64,000 nt of DNA, taken from positions 1-64,000 of the forward strand of contig JAEUJQ010000026.1 of assembly GCA_016793095.1 (NCBI GenBank), read 5' to 3'. Below, in pieces: positions 1-8,678 of the stretch. Each line of letters opens with the position of its first letter. The stretch's first letter is position 1. The notes under the pieces were generated by a model that was not told where the DNA came from, made no database searches, and saw only the letters and a list, made by a program, of their open reading frames with translations. The translations under genes were made by a program, and so were the position numbers. Source of the stretch: Myxococcaceae bacterium. Its GTDB lineage: Bacteria > Myxococcota > Myxococcia > Myxococcales > Myxococcaceae.

Positions 1-288
1 GTCGATGTCGAGCTGGTCGCGGTTCGACGCGAACGGGCAGTTGTCCACCGAGTCCGCCTTGCCGTCGCCGTCAGCGTCGTCGGTGTACGCCAGCGTCTTG
101 CCGTCGTCCGTGTAGGCCACCCACACCGAGCAGCCACAGCCACAGCCACAACCGCCGCCTCCCTGCTCTTTGGGCGTACCGCACGAGGGGTCGAGACACT
201 CAGGGTTGGTGCCATTGCCCAGCTGGGCGAAGGCCGGCGCGGCCGTCAGGGCCACCGCAGCTGCAAACAGAGTCAGGGTCCGGGTCAT
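1..288 (-). CDS. Secreted thrombospondin type-3 repeat protein, 5' part only
   Basis: This is the N-terminal 96 codons of a gene that stays open to the left edge, so the rest lies outside the window. The ATG at 288 opens a clear Sec signal peptide: a short basic start, a hydrophobic core rich in Ala and Leu, and an Ala-Phe-Ala cleavage site near residue 21. Around residues 45-52 the mature part has an alternating Cys-Gly run (CGCGCGC). The last third carries a calcium-binding thrombospondin type-3 pattern (DADGDGKADSVDNCP) that continues off the edge. TSP3 repeats are common in myxobacterial surface proteins and fold around Ca2+. The product is probably exported to the outer surface or periplasm. 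Its full length and partner domains cannot be seen. Confidence 0.75.
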   Translation of the reverse strand, partial: MTRTLTLFAAAVALTAAPAFAQLGNGTNPECLDPSCGTPKEQGGGGCGCGCGCSVWVAYTDDGKTLAYTDDADGDGKADSVDNCPFASNRDQLDID

Positions 289-476
289 GTGGGTCTCCAA
301 TTGAAGAACGAGTCGAACCAGTACGCTTCAAACGGCGATCCAGCCTCCCTGCCACCTCGAACCGACGCCGATCCAGCCGGTTGGCGTCGTTCCGAGCTGG
401 TCGGTCCCAGGGAGTGGGGGGCGCACTCAACACCCTGCCTGCGGAGCGCGCGCCTCAGTTGCGCCGCCCTTTACTT

Positions 477-2087
477 TTACAGACCGTTCTCGAACCGGGT
501 GTCGTCGAGCTTGATGAGGCCCCGCGGCCTGCGGGTCGAAGGGGCCGTGAAGCGGACGGTTTCCACTGAGATCCGTCCAACGCCGGTCCCGCGAGGGTCG
601 TTCTCCCGGCCGACCTGGAAGTAGAGATAGATGTCGTTGGTGCCCTTCAAGATGACGCGCCCGGTGTCGTTGGGTGAGGCGCGCTGCAGGGTCTCCATGA
701 CGCTGATGTTGTACGCGTTGATGTTGTAGCAGCTGCGCCCGTCGGGGGTCGGGTCGATCTCCTTGATGGAGTAGCCGTACCCGCGGTCCTGTCGGAACTC
801 GATGTCAGCCGACGTGGGGTCCGTGTGGGCCTCGAGCTCTCCGATGTTCGGCAGGCCGTCGCGATCATCGTCGTTGAGGTCTTCCGGGATGAGCGGGTTG
901 GTGTCTCCGAGGAACTCGACGAGATCCGGGGCCGAGTCTCCGTCCGTGTCCGTGATGCAGGCGTCGGTGCCCAGCACGCGCTCTTCGCAGTCGTTGAGCC
1001 GGTCGCCATCGGTGTCGAGGGTGTAGCTGCAGCCCCGCACGACGTCGATGTTGCCTGGCTGGGGCTTGAGCCCCATCTTCACCTCGACGCCATCGCCCAG
1101 CCCGTCTCCATCGGAGTCGATGAGGATGGGATCGGTGCCGATGTTCGCCTCGTCCTGATCGGGCAGACCGTCGCCGTCGCTGTCAACGAGCCCGGGCGAC
1201 GGGGCCTTCGTGTTGCGCACGCGCACGTTGCGGTTCATCGCGATGAAGCGCTTGAGGCGCAACGCCCGCTGCAGGGAGCCGTAGTTCAGCGTGCGAATGC
1301 GATCGACGATGGCGCCCTGGTTCGTCTCGTAGAGCTCGGTGCCGCCAGCGCGCGCGATGGCGCTCGCCTGGAACCGCGCGAGATCGTCAGCGCCTCGGCG
1401 CACCAGCACGGGTTGAACGGTCACCTCTCCAGCGTTGAAGCGGACGGCGAGCTGGCGCAGCTCCTCGGTCACCTTGCCCAGCTCACACTCGGTGCACCGC
1501 GGAATGTCCCCGGCGCGCGCGAACGCATCGCAGCGACCGTCGATCCCCGCGTTGAAGGTGGGGTTGTTGCAGCTGTCGTCGGCGTTCAGCATCAACAGCA
1601 CGATGTAGTAGCGCGTTCGCGCGACCTGGCCGCGGCAGCCGGTCTGCATGTCGCCTCCGATGATGCTCGCGGCGAGCTTGAGCGGAGCCCGGGTGGAGAT
1701 CGGCCCCGCCTCGTTGAACGCGTTGTACCGCGCGAACGCCTGCGACAGCGTGGCCTGGTCGGTGGTGAATCGGCCCAGCAGACCGCTCGCGATGGAATGG
1801 TAGGCGACGACGCCGAACGAGATGCCCGGGTTCGACTGCTGCGTGGTGGTGTCGGTGATCGCCTGCACGACCTCTTCGCGCAGCATCGTGTCCACGCCCG
1901 CGCCGCCCTCGAGCGCGAAGAGCACTTTCACGGGGAAGGCCTCTCCCGACGCGATGGGCGTGCAGACGGTCGCCTCGAACTCCGCGCGATCGGGGCCGCC
2001 AGCACCGCCAGCTCCGACTGCGTAGAGCCCGACATCGGTACAGCTTCCCAACGACACGAGCGCGACGAGGACCAGGAGCAGGCGCAT
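477..2087 (-). CDS. Lipoprotein with VWA-like domain and calcium-binding TSP3 repeats
   Basis: The 536-residue product starts with a lipoprotein signal (lipobox VSLGSC, Cys near 16), so it is probably anchored in the outer membrane. Residues about 40-270 look like a von Willebrand A-type fold, but the metal site is degenerate: the strand that should carry DxSxS reads ALEGGAG. Several cysteine pairs in this region (for example CTEC) suggest periplasmic disulfides. Residues about 300-410 hold four or five TSP3/EF-like Ca2+ loops (DSDGDGLPDQDE, DSDGDGLGDGVE, DTDGDRLNDCEE and similar). The C-terminal 130 residues look like a beta-rich domain I do not recognise. It lies on the same strand as the downstream partial TSP3 protein. 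A structural or adhesive role is inferred only from domain type. Confidence 0.75.
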   Translation of the reverse strand: MRLLLVLVALVSLGSCTDVGLYAVGAGGAGGPDRAEFEATVCTPIASGEAFPVKVLFALEGGAGVDTMLREEVVQAITDTTTQQSNPGISFGVVAYHSIASGLLGRFTTDQATLSQAFARYNAFNEAGPISTRAPLKLAASIIGGDMQTGCRGQVARTRYYIVLLMLNADDSCNNPTFNAGIDGRCDAFARAGDIPRCTECELGKVTEELRQLAVRFNAGEVTVQPVLVRRGADDLARFQASAIARAGGTELYETNQGAIVDRIRTLNYGSLQRALRLKRFIAMNRNVRVRNTKAPSPGLVDSDGDGLPDQDEANIGTDPILIDSDGDGLGDGVEVKMGLKPQPGNIDVVRGCSYTLDTDGDRLNDCEERVLGTDACITDTDGDSAPDLVEFLGDTNPLIPEDLNDDDRDGLPNIGELEAHTDPTSADIEFRQDRGYGYSIKEIDPTPDGRSCYNINAYNISVMETLQRASPNDTGRVILKGTNDIYLYFQVGRENDPRGTGVGRISVETVRFTAPSTRRPRGLIKLDDTRFENGL

Positions 2088-2141
2088 GGGGACCGGGAGG
2101 ATAGCCCACGCCGGCGCCGTGGGGTGATCCGTCGTGAGAGC

Positions 2142-4409
2142 CTACAACGACAGCACGAACGCGAGCAGGTCGTCCCGCTCGGCAGGTGTGAGCTGATCGG
2201 CGCGACCGTGGGCAGGCGCCCACCGCTCCACGGCGACCCGCAACGCGAAGCGGCTCTCGACCACGACGGCCTCACCCTGCACGGTGAGCCCCGCGAGCCC
2301 GGTCGTCAGCATGGGGAAGACGTCCCAGGCGCCGACGAGCGCAGGGGCACCGAAGCCCTCGAAGCGCGTGTTCTGCAGCTCGGGCCTCAGCGGCATGAAG
2401 CGCGGCGTGCCGACGTCGATGAACTGGCCGCGCGTCTCGTGATCCTGGTCGAGCGTGTACTGCGGCGCGGGGTGGCAGCGTGCACAGTCGGCCTTGCCCT
2501 CGAAGAGCGCGAGGCCTCGGCGCGGTGAGCCGAGCTTCCCATCGGGCAACGTGAGTGACTCGGCGAGCGCCCCCGTGCGCTCGACGAACGGGTTGGGCAA
2601 CGTGGGGATGAGGGAGGAGTAGAGCGTGAGCGCCTCGATCTCCTCTGGCGTCATCACGGGGTTCTGGAACCGGTTGCGCGTGCCGACCACCTTCGCGGTC
2701 TCACCCATCGAGTGCGTCGAGGCCGGGGTGAAGTAGGGCGGCGTCTCGCGGCTGCCGCGCACGGTGGTCGAGCGATAGATGCGCAGCGGCATCGTCTTCT
2801 CGAAGAGCACCCCTTCGCCGTGGCCCTCGAGGTGGCAGGCATCGCAGCTCATCGCCGTGCGCCCGAGGTCCGCGAAGTAGAGCACCTGGCCCAGCCGCCG
2901 CGTCTTCTGCCCGAGCACGTCGGTCACGCTCCACTGCCCGGCTACGCGCGCCCTGCCCTTCGCGGCGTCCTTCACGTCGAGCGCGGCGACGGTGCCGGTG
3001 AAGCGGTTCAACACGAACAGCGTCCCGCGGTCAGCCGAGAGCACCAGCGCCCTGGGCCCAGAGTGGAGCGAGGGCCCGGCGCGGCCATTGGCGTTGAAGT
3101 CTTCTTCCGGGCGAACGAGCGGGAACCGCGGCGGCGGTGCGAGCGCGACTTCCTGAATGAGCGCCTTCGCGGCGTCAGCATCGGACTTCGCGAGCCGACG
3201 CGCGTCGAGCACGCGGACCAGCCCCAACGAGACGTCGGTGGCGTAGAGCAGGCCTGCAGCGTCGTCCAACGCGAGCGCCTCGGTCACGCCCGCCCCGAAG
3301 CCGAGGTGCCGCTGCCAGGAGAGCCCGCTGCCCTTCGACGACCCCGACGGCAACGCCAGAGAGGCGACGCCGCCGTTCATGCTCACCTCCATCTTGTCCG
3401 GGTTGGGGCCGATGTTCGGGCCGATGCTGGAGAGGAAGAGGCGCCCGAGCTTCGTCGAGGCGATCAGCGCGCGGGGGGCCTTCCCGTTCATGACGAACGC
3501 CTGGTACCTCGCCGTCGTGCCTCCGACGATGGCGGTGCCCGGGCCAGGCTGGGTCGTGGCCAGCACCCGACCCGACGTGGGGTCGAGCAGCTCCACCTCG
3601 CCGGTCTGCAGAGAGCCGACCGCGAGCCCCGCCGGGGTCAACGCCATCGCGCGAGGGTTGGGCGCCACCGGAGTTCGCCAGCGCTCGCGAAAGCCCGCCG
3701 TCGCGTCGAGGGCGCTGACGGTGTCGCGCGCCTGCTCCGCGAGGAAGACGGTGTCGCGGTCGACCGCGAGGCCTGACGCGTTGGCGAGCGCGGGCACCCG
3801 GCTCACGACGGGCGGCGCCGCGGCGGTGTCCACGATCGCGAGCTCGGCAGAGAAGAGGTGGCTCACCACCAGGCTCGACGGCCCCAGCGCCGCGACCGCG
3901 CTCGGCCCATCACCCACCGACACCCGCGTCACCGCCTTCGTCGAACGATCGACGAGGTAGAGGGTGTCTTCGGTCGTGCTGACGACACCGAGGACCCGCT
4001 CGTCGTTGGTGCCTGCCATCGCCACCAGGTCGGGGAACTTCGTGTCGTTGATGAAGCGCAGCTCGGCGCGCCCGCTGCCGCCGGGCAGCGTCGCCTCGAT
4101 GACGACCTCGGGCGCGAGGCCGAGCTCGACGGACGCGGGCACGCGCGCGAACGCATGCTGGTCGTCGAGGACCGTGAGCGGCAGCTCGAGCGACGCCGGC
4201 GGACCCAGGCGCAGGCTCGGCGCCTTCGTCAGGCGCTCACCGGTGATGCTGATCGGTGTGCTCGTGGCGTTCGAGAGCAGTCGCGGGCCGACGGCGCGAA
4301 GCGTGCTGGTGGACGGCCCCGCGTCGGGAACCGCCAGCGGAGCCGCGGTGTCGGCTCGCTTGCACCCCAGGGCGAGCAGCCCCAGCAGGAGCCACCAATG
4401 TCGTTGCAT
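2142..4409 (-). CDS. Lipoprotein with beta-propeller and two c-type haem (MauG/peroxidase-like) motifs
   Basis: The chosen ATG at 4409 gives a lipoprotein signal (LLALGC, then Lys at +2); an upstream in-frame start lacks a sensible signal. Residues about 60-490 look like repeated YVTN/YncE-type propeller blades (for example DTVFLAEQARDTVSALD, GTLFVLNRFTGTVAALD). The C-terminal third carries two CxxCH haem c sites (CDACH and CARCH), as in di-haem cytochrome c peroxidase/MauG relatives. The family is known for periplasmic redox chemistry, but the substrate is unknown. In Myxococcus xanthus, Lys at +2 has been linked to release into the extracellular matrix (from memory), so surface exposure is possible. 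The gene diverges from the Glt-like operon across an 84-bp gap. Confidence in the domains is good; the function is inferred. Confidence 0.75.
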   Translation of the reverse strand: MQRHWWLLLGLLALGCKRADTAAPLAVPDAGPSTSTLRAVGPRLLSNATSTPISITGERLTKAPSLRLGPPASLELPLTVLDDQHAFARVPASVELGLAPEVVIEATLPGGSGRAELRFINDTKFPDLVAMAGTNDERVLGVVSTTEDTLYLVDRSTKAVTRVSVGDGPSAVAALGPSSLVVSHLFSAELAIVDTAAAPPVVSRVPALANASGLAVDRDTVFLAEQARDTVSALDATAGFRERWRTPVAPNPRAMALTPAGLAVGSLQTGEVELLDPTSGRVLATTQPGPGTAIVGGTTARYQAFVMNGKAPRALIASTKLGRLFLSSIGPNIGPNPDKMEVSMNGGVASLALPSGSSKGSGLSWQRHLGFGAGVTEALALDDAAGLLYATDVSLGLVRVLDARRLAKSDADAAKALIQEVALAPPPRFPLVRPEEDFNANGRAGPSLHSGPRALVLSADRGTLFVLNRFTGTVAALDVKDAAKGRARVAGQWSVTDVLGQKTRRLGQVLYFADLGRTAMSCDACHLEGHGEGVLFEKTMPLRIYRSTTVRGSRETPPYFTPASTHSMGETAKVVGTRNRFQNPVMTPEEIEALTLYSSLIPTLPNPFVERTGALAESLTLPDGKLGSPRRGLALFEGKADCARCHPAPQYTLDQDHETRGQFIDVGTPRFMPLRPELQNTRFEGFGAPALVGAWDVFPMLTTGLAGLTVQGEAVVVESRFALRVAVERWAPAHGRADQLTPAERDDLLAFVLSL

Positions 4410-4493
4410 GCGCGTTCCCGTACCACATGCCAGCATGGAGCTTCGTACTCCTTGACCAATCGGCTCACGCTTCGGTTAACGTCCGGAGCCGAC

Positions 4494-4847
4494 ATGCGCT
4501 CCCTCCTTCTCGTTGGCTCTCTTCTCCTGATCGCGACCGCAGCCGAAGCAGGCCCGAAGAAGAAGGGCGGCGCCGCGCGACCCGCTCCTGCAGCCGCGCC
4601 CGCCGCAGCGCCCTCGCCAGCAGCCGAGGCAGCCCCAGCGCCGGCAGCCGACGCCTCCGGCGGAGGCGGCGCGCCCGGAGTTCGCGGGCCGACGCGCATC
4701 GACTTCGATGACCGCCTCATCCAGGGTCAGAGCAACAAGTCGGGCTCCGTGTACCTCTACGATCGGAAGGAGCTCAAAGTCCGGTCGATGATCAAGAAGC
4801 GCGACAACTTTCGCGACGAGATCGTGGGCTCGCTCTACGACACCTGA
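4494..4847 (+). CDS. Small secreted Pro/Ala-rich protein heading the Glt/Nfs-like operon (GltF-like?)
   Basis: The 117-residue product has a signal peptide (MRSLLLVGSLLL, cleavage after AEA near 18), then a Pro/Ala/Gly-rich linker (about 25-65). A compact conserved-looking C-terminal block follows (about 68-117) with the pattern RIDFDDRLIQGQ, SGSVYLYDRKE and a final Arg-x-x-Phe-Arg stretch. The ATG at 4494 is preceded by a GGAG ribosome site. It lies 42 bp before the FHA/TonB-like gene and is likely its operon partner. From memory, small proteins with this C-terminal block occur beside AgmX/GltG-type proteins in myxobacteria, and GltF of M. xanthus is the nearest candidate. That equivalence is inference. 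A TTGACC motif at 4452-4457 could belong to the promoter, but no convincing -10 element goes with it. Confidence 0.7.
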   Translation: MRSLLLVGSLLLIATAAEAGPKKKGGAARPAPAAAPAAAPSPAAEAAPAPAADASGGGGAPGVRGPTRIDFDDRLIQGQSNKSGSVYLYDRKELKVRSMIKKRDNFRDEIVGSLYDT

Positions 4848-4889
4848 GCCGTCGGCAGCAGCGGGTCTCTTTTCCGAAGGAGTCTTCTC

Positions 4890-7091
4890 GTGAGTGGACA
4901 GCCCTCCGTCCTCCAGGTGGTGATCTTGCGGGACGGCCTGTTGGTGGGCACCGAGGTGTTCGTGCCTGGCCAGTACGCGCTCGGCTCGGGCGATCACGTG
5001 GATCTCCGCCTCGACGATCCGTCCGTCGCCGCCAGTCACGCGACGCTCTATTTCCAGAACGGCCGCGCGGCGATCCAGGACGCTGGCTCTGGAGCCGTCT
5101 TCGTCAACGGCCACCGCGTGAACGCCTGCGAGGTGCGCGCGGTGGACGAGATCGCGTGCGGTCCGTTCACCCTGAAGGTGCGGGTGTTGTCGCAGAAGCC
5201 CGCCGCCAAACCTGCGCCGCCTCCCGAGGTGGCCGCGCTGCTCGGGTCGCAGCAGCCTCAGCAGCCTGCTCGGCCGGCCCCGGTCGCCCCTGCGCGTCCA
5301 CAGCCGGCTCCGGCTGCGGCGCCTGCTCAGCCCAAGTCCGCCCCGGCCACGGTCGTCTCCGCACGGCGGATGAACACCGCACCCCAGGTGTCCGACTCCG
5401 CCGTCACCGCCAGGGCGACCCCCGCGCTCCGCGCGGTCCAGCCGGTCCCCATCGAGGAGCACGAAGAGAAGACGGAGAGCGTGGCGCTCGGCGCCGACCT
5501 GCTCGACCCGACCGGCCGCGTCCGCCACGATCCGCAGATGACGGTTCCTCTGATGCCAGAGGAGCCACCGCCGCCTCCTCCGCCGTCGGTTCCGCCGCCG
5601 CAGCAGCCCGCGCCCAGGGTTCAGGCCCGACCGGCCCCGGCCGCGGAGGCACCGGCGCCCGTCGCTCCAGCACCGAAGCCTCAGCCTGCGCCGCCAGCGA
5701 AGCAGCACCACAAGGCCGCGCCGCAGCCTCAGCGCCGCGAGGGCCATCGGGCGCGTCCCACGCCTTCCATTCCGCCTGCGAACGAGGGCAAGGGCCGCCC
5801 CCACCTCTTCGTCGAGCTCTACTGGGGTGAGACGCGCCGCTACGCCACGTCCCACGCCAGGATCGATCCCAAGAAGAAGCTCATCGCCCGCGACGATGAC
5901 ACCGCCCCCCTGCCGCTGTGGGGCTTCGGCACCGAGGGCTCGGACTTCGTGTTCGCGGAACAGCAGAAGGATCTGTTCCGTGTCTACGTGCCTGCGCAGG
6001 CCGCCGTCGAGCGGCGCGCCCAGGACGGCAACTTCTACCCGGTTCAGGCGGAGTCGCTCGAGGTGGGGCCCGGCCAGCGCCGGTGCGTCACCCTGGGTTC
6101 GGGGCACGCCGTGCGCTTCACGGGCGACAAGGAGATGACGCTCGTCGCGTATGTGCAGCCCGCGCTGCCCCGCCCGTTCGTCAACCCGCTCAAGAAGATG
6201 CCCTGGCTGGTGCTCGCGTTCCTCGGGCTCTTCGGCAGCGCCTTCATGGCGTTCGCGCTCTACGCGTACCAGCCCGAGTCGGCGGACTTCAACGCGAAGA
6301 ACGTGCCGCCCGTCGCGGTGCGCCTCATCGCCCCTCCGAAGAAGGAGGAGAAGAAGAAGATCGAAGAGAAGATCAAGGAGCTCAAGAAGGAGAAGCCGAA
6401 GAAGGAGGAGCCCAGGGTCGAGAAGCAGGTGCCGAAGGCCGTGCCGCAGGAGACGAAGAAGGCCCTCAAGTCGGTCGAGAAGCTGGTCGCGGCAGGCCCC
6501 GCCATGAAGGACCTGCTCGCCGCCGTCGACAAGCTGGGCTCGGGGCCGGGCGCGAAGAACGCGAAGAACGACTTCAAGCTCTCGGGCCTCATCGGCAAGG
6601 CGCCCATCGCGAACGCGGGCATCGGCACCTTCGGGCTCGGCGGCGGCGGTGGTGGCGGCATGGGCATCAAGGGCGCGGAGCTCTTGCGCGGCAAAGGCGG
6701 CGGCGGCATCGGCGCGCTCGGCGCAGGCAACATCGGCAAGGGCAAGGTCGGCGGCGCGGTGACGTCAGCGGTGAGCCGCAACATCGGCGCACAGGGCACC
6801 ATCGACAAGGACGCGGTCGCGAAGGCCATCAACGCGCACCTGCATGAGGTGTCGAGCTGCTACGAGCGCGCGCTGCTGAAGGAGCCCGGCCTCGCGGGCA
6901 AGATCGTGCTCGAGTGGCAGATCACCACGTCGGGCAGCGTCGGCTTCGCCAAGACCAAGTCCTCGACGATGAAGAGCTCGGCGGTCGAGGGCTGCATCCT
7001 CAACTCACTCAAGACCTGGCGCTTCCCGCCGGCGAAGGGCGCTGGCGTGCTCATCACCTACCCGTTCATGTTCAACTCCGTCGGGTACTGA
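4890..7091 (+). CDS. GltG/NfsG-like inner-membrane protein: FHA domain, TM helix, TonB-like AgmX/PglI C-terminus
   Basis: The 733-residue product starts at GTG 4890 behind GAAGGAG. Order of parts: a cytoplasmic FHA domain (about 8-100, with the Ser-His pair at 49-50 and FVNG), a long Pro/Ala/Gln-rich linker (105-300), a second beta-rich globular block (about 303-430), one transmembrane helix (about 437-460), a charged Lys/Glu segment, a Gly-rich stretch (about 585-625), and a C-terminal TonB-like domain (about 640-733). The last domain has the two cysteines and the WRFPP motif of the AgmX/PglI family. In M. xanthus, GltG and NfsG of this layout link cytoplasmic signals and the motor to periplasmic parts. 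FHA domains bind phospho-Thr, which suggests control by Ser/Thr kinases. I cannot tell Glt from Nfs by eye. Confidence 0.85.
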   Translation: MSGQPSVLQVVILRDGLLVGTEVFVPGQYALGSGDHVDLRLDDPSVAASHATLYFQNGRAAIQDAGSGAVFVNGHRVNACEVRAVDEIACGPFTLKVRVLSQKPAAKPAPPPEVAALLGSQQPQQPARPAPVAPARPQPAPAAAPAQPKSAPATVVSARRMNTAPQVSDSAVTARATPALRAVQPVPIEEHEEKTESVALGADLLDPTGRVRHDPQMTVPLMPEEPPPPPPPSVPPPQQPAPRVQARPAPAAEAPAPVAPAPKPQPAPPAKQHHKAAPQPQRREGHRARPTPSIPPANEGKGRPHLFVELYWGETRRYATSHARIDPKKKLIARDDDTAPLPLWGFGTEGSDFVFAEQQKDLFRVYVPAQAAVERRAQDGNFYPVQAESLEVGPGQRRCVTLGSGHAVRFTGDKEMTLVAYVQPALPRPFVNPLKKMPWLVLAFLGLFGSAFMAFALYAYQPESADFNAKNVPPVAVRLIAPPKKEEKKKIEEKIKELKKEKPKKEEPRVEKQVPKAVPQETKKALKSVEKLVAAGPAMKDLLAAVDKLGSGPGAKNAKNDFKLSGLIGKAPIANAGIGTFGLGGGGGGGMGIKGAELLRGKGGGGIGALGAGNIGKGKVGGAVTSAVSRNIGAQGTIDKDAVAKAINAHLHEVSSCYERALLKEPGLAGKIVLEWQITTSGSVGFAKTKSSTMKSSAVEGCILNSLKTWRFPPAKGAGVLITYPFMFNSVGY

Positions 7092-7386
7092 GCCGCACCC
7101 CGGCAGTCGAGCAGTCGATCGCTCCCCGCGCACCTGCGAGCTCCTGCTGGTCCGCTCCGCCCGAGCGGCAGCCAGTCGTGTTCGCCGCGTCGTCGCTCGA
7201 TCTTGCCGACGCGCACCGGGCTGCCGAGCTCAGCCTGCACGCACGGCCGCGCTCACCTCGGGCTCCGCGCTCCTCCGCTGAGCGGGCGAGTCGTTTTCGT
7301 GTTTGTTTTCGACGCGCGCGGCCTATCATCGCCGCCGTTTTTCTCGACGCCTCGCGCCTGACACATCAGGGCGCGGGAGGGGTGAC
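7092..7386 (+). other. Non-coding gap inside the Glt-like cluster, probable second promoter and leader
   Basis: This 295-bp gap separates the FHA/TonB-like gene from the beta-barrel genes, whereas every later gene pair overlaps or nearly abuts. It holds a perfect 6-bp hairpin (7152-7157 with 7163-7168, loop CGCCC) without a T tract. A locally T-rich stretch (7292-7309) is followed by TATCAT at 7324-7329, which could be a -10-like element. A second hairpin sits just before the next gene. A separate promoter for the outer-membrane half is plausible but not shown. Confidence 0.35.
7353..7382 (+). promoter_or_regulatory. Leader hairpin abutting a strong ribosome site before the first beta-barrel gene
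   Basis: Bases 7353-7361 pair with 7366-7375 as a 9-bp stem with one bulged G and a CACA loop. The 3' arm runs directly into GGGAGGGG (7375-7382), which sets the GTG start at 7387. A stem touching the ribosome site could tune translation of the following overlapping genes. This is visible in sequence only, with no functional evidence. Confidence 0.35.
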
Positions 7387-8028
7387 GTGCACAGAGCGAT
7401 ACTCGCGCTGACTCTTGTTTCTCCGTTCCTCGCCTGGGGACAGACGGAGCTGTTGGAACCGCCTCCGTCGAGCGTCTACGCGCTTCAGGATCGGTACTAC
7501 CGGCTGCAGAACGAGTTCACCTTCATGGTGGGCTTCCTGCCGTCGGATCCGTACACCAAGGGGCTCACCGCGCAGGGAGGCTACGCCTTCCACTTCAACG
7601 ACTACTTCGGCATTCAGGCGCGCGGCGCCTACGCCATCGAGGTTCCCACCTCGCTCAGGCAGCAGCTCGAGCGCGACTTCACGGTGCTCCCCACGGCCTT
7701 CCAGCGGGTGCAGTTCTTCATCGGCGGCGACCTCATCTTCCGACCGCTCTACGGCAAGCTCTCGGTGCTCAACCGCTCCATCGTCCACGCCGAGCTTCAC
7801 CTGCTCGCGGGCGGCAGCGCGTTCGGGTTCACCGATGGCCTCACGCCGTCGCTGCGGCCCGCGCTCGACGTCGGCGGAGGTGCCCGGGTGTTCCTCGGCC
7901 GCAACGCGAGCCTCAGGCTCGATCTGGTCAACCACATCGTGCTCGCGGCGCCCGGCTCGATGACGGGCATCACCAACGTGCTGGCCGTTCACTTCGGCCT
8001 GGCCGTCAACTTCGGCGGGACGGAGTGA
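7387..8028 (+). CDS. GltA/NfsA-like outer-membrane beta-barrel protein, first paralogue
   Basis: The 213-residue product starts at GTG 7387, chosen because GGGAGGGG lies at the right distance and gives a proper signal peptide (VHRAILALTLVSPFLAWGQ). An earlier in-frame start would add an unlikely 28-residue head. The mature part alternates amphipathic strands, with aromatic girdles and a terminal strand ending near Phe-Gly-Gly, as in small outer-membrane barrels. The block GDLIFRPLYGKLSVLNR is shared with the next gene (GSDVMWKPLYGKLAVMNR). In M. xanthus the paralogous barrels GltA and GltB (NfsA and NfsB) form the outer-membrane module. It sits 2 bp before its paralogue, so the two are surely co-expressed. 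Confidence 0.8.
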   Translation: MHRAILALTLVSPFLAWGQTELLEPPPSSVYALQDRYYRLQNEFTFMVGFLPSDPYTKGLTAQGGYAFHFNDYFGIQARGAYAIEVPTSLRQQLERDFTVLPTAFQRVQFFIGGDLIFRPLYGKLSVLNRSIVHAELHLLAGGSAFGFTDGLTPSLRPALDVGGGARVFLGRNASLRLDLVNHIVLAAPGSMTGITNVLAVHFGLAVNFGGTE

Positions 8029-8030
8029 CC

Positions 8031-8678
8031 ATGTCAGCCAGGACGCTCTGTGCAGCCGCCGTCAGCCTCGCCCTCAGCCTCGGCTCCACCGCGCTCGCGC
8101 AGGTGAACGAGCTCGAGAACCCGGGCGTCACCTCGGCCGTTCAGGACAGGCCGTATCGCCTGCTGCACGAGCTCGACCTGTGGTTCGGGGTGCTGCCGCT
8201 CGACGCCTTCTACGTCGGGGTCTTCGCGCAGGTCGGCTACGTGTACCACTTCACTGATCGCTTCGCGTGGCAGGTGGGCCGTGGCGCCTACGGGCTCGCC
8301 GCGCGCACCTCCCTGCGCAGCGAGCTGGAGCGCACCTTCGGGGTGCAGCCCACCGCCAACGACGAGGTGCAGTTCTTCGTGGGCTCCGACGTGATGTGGA
8401 AACCGCTCTACGGGAAGCTGGCGGTGATGAACCGGCTGGTCATTCACGGAGAGGTGCACCTGCTGGGCGGCGTGTCGCTGTTCCGCTTCACGAACTCGGG
8501 CTTCCGGCCGGGCATCAACCTCGGTGGCGGCGGCCGGATCTTCCTCAACAAGTGGGTCAGCTTCCGCCTCGACATCACCCACAACGTCGTCATCCCCACG
8601 GGAGGCGGCACCACCAGCTTCGCCAACGTGATGACGGCCAACCTCGCGCTCGCTCTCAACTTCGGGGGGAACGACTGA
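8031..8678 (+). CDS. GltB/NfsB-like outer-membrane beta-barrel protein, second paralogue
   Basis: The 215-residue product starts at ATG 8031; an overlapping GTG two codons upstream is less likely. The signal peptide ends ALAQ near residue 25. It aligns by eye along its whole length with the preceding gene: the ELENP and QDRPYRL start, the SLRSELERTFGV helix-like insert, PLYGKLAVMNR, the glycine-rich GGGGRIFL strand and the final LALNFGG. This is an old tandem duplication that has diverged. The barrel probably pairs with its neighbour to make a heteromeric outer-membrane pore or foothold, as proposed for GltA/GltB. Its stop overlaps the next start in ATGA, which implies translational coupling. 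Confidence 0.8.
   Translation: MSARTLCAAAVSLALSLGSTALAQVNELENPGVTSAVQDRPYRLLHELDLWFGVLPLDAFYVGVFAQVGYVYHFTDRFAWQVGRGAYGLAARTSLRSELERTFGVQPTANDEVQFFVGSDVMWKPLYGKLAVMNRLVIHGEVHLLGGVSLFRFTNSGFRPGINLGGGGRIFLNKWVSFRLDITHNVVIPTGGGTTSFANVMTANLALALNFGGND

Noticed and set aside
825-2528. 567-codon plus-strand frame opposite the VWA/TSP3 and cytochrome lipoproteins
   Set aside because: Shadow frame without a ribosome site or motif, while the minus strand has signal peptides and Ca2+ and haem motifs.
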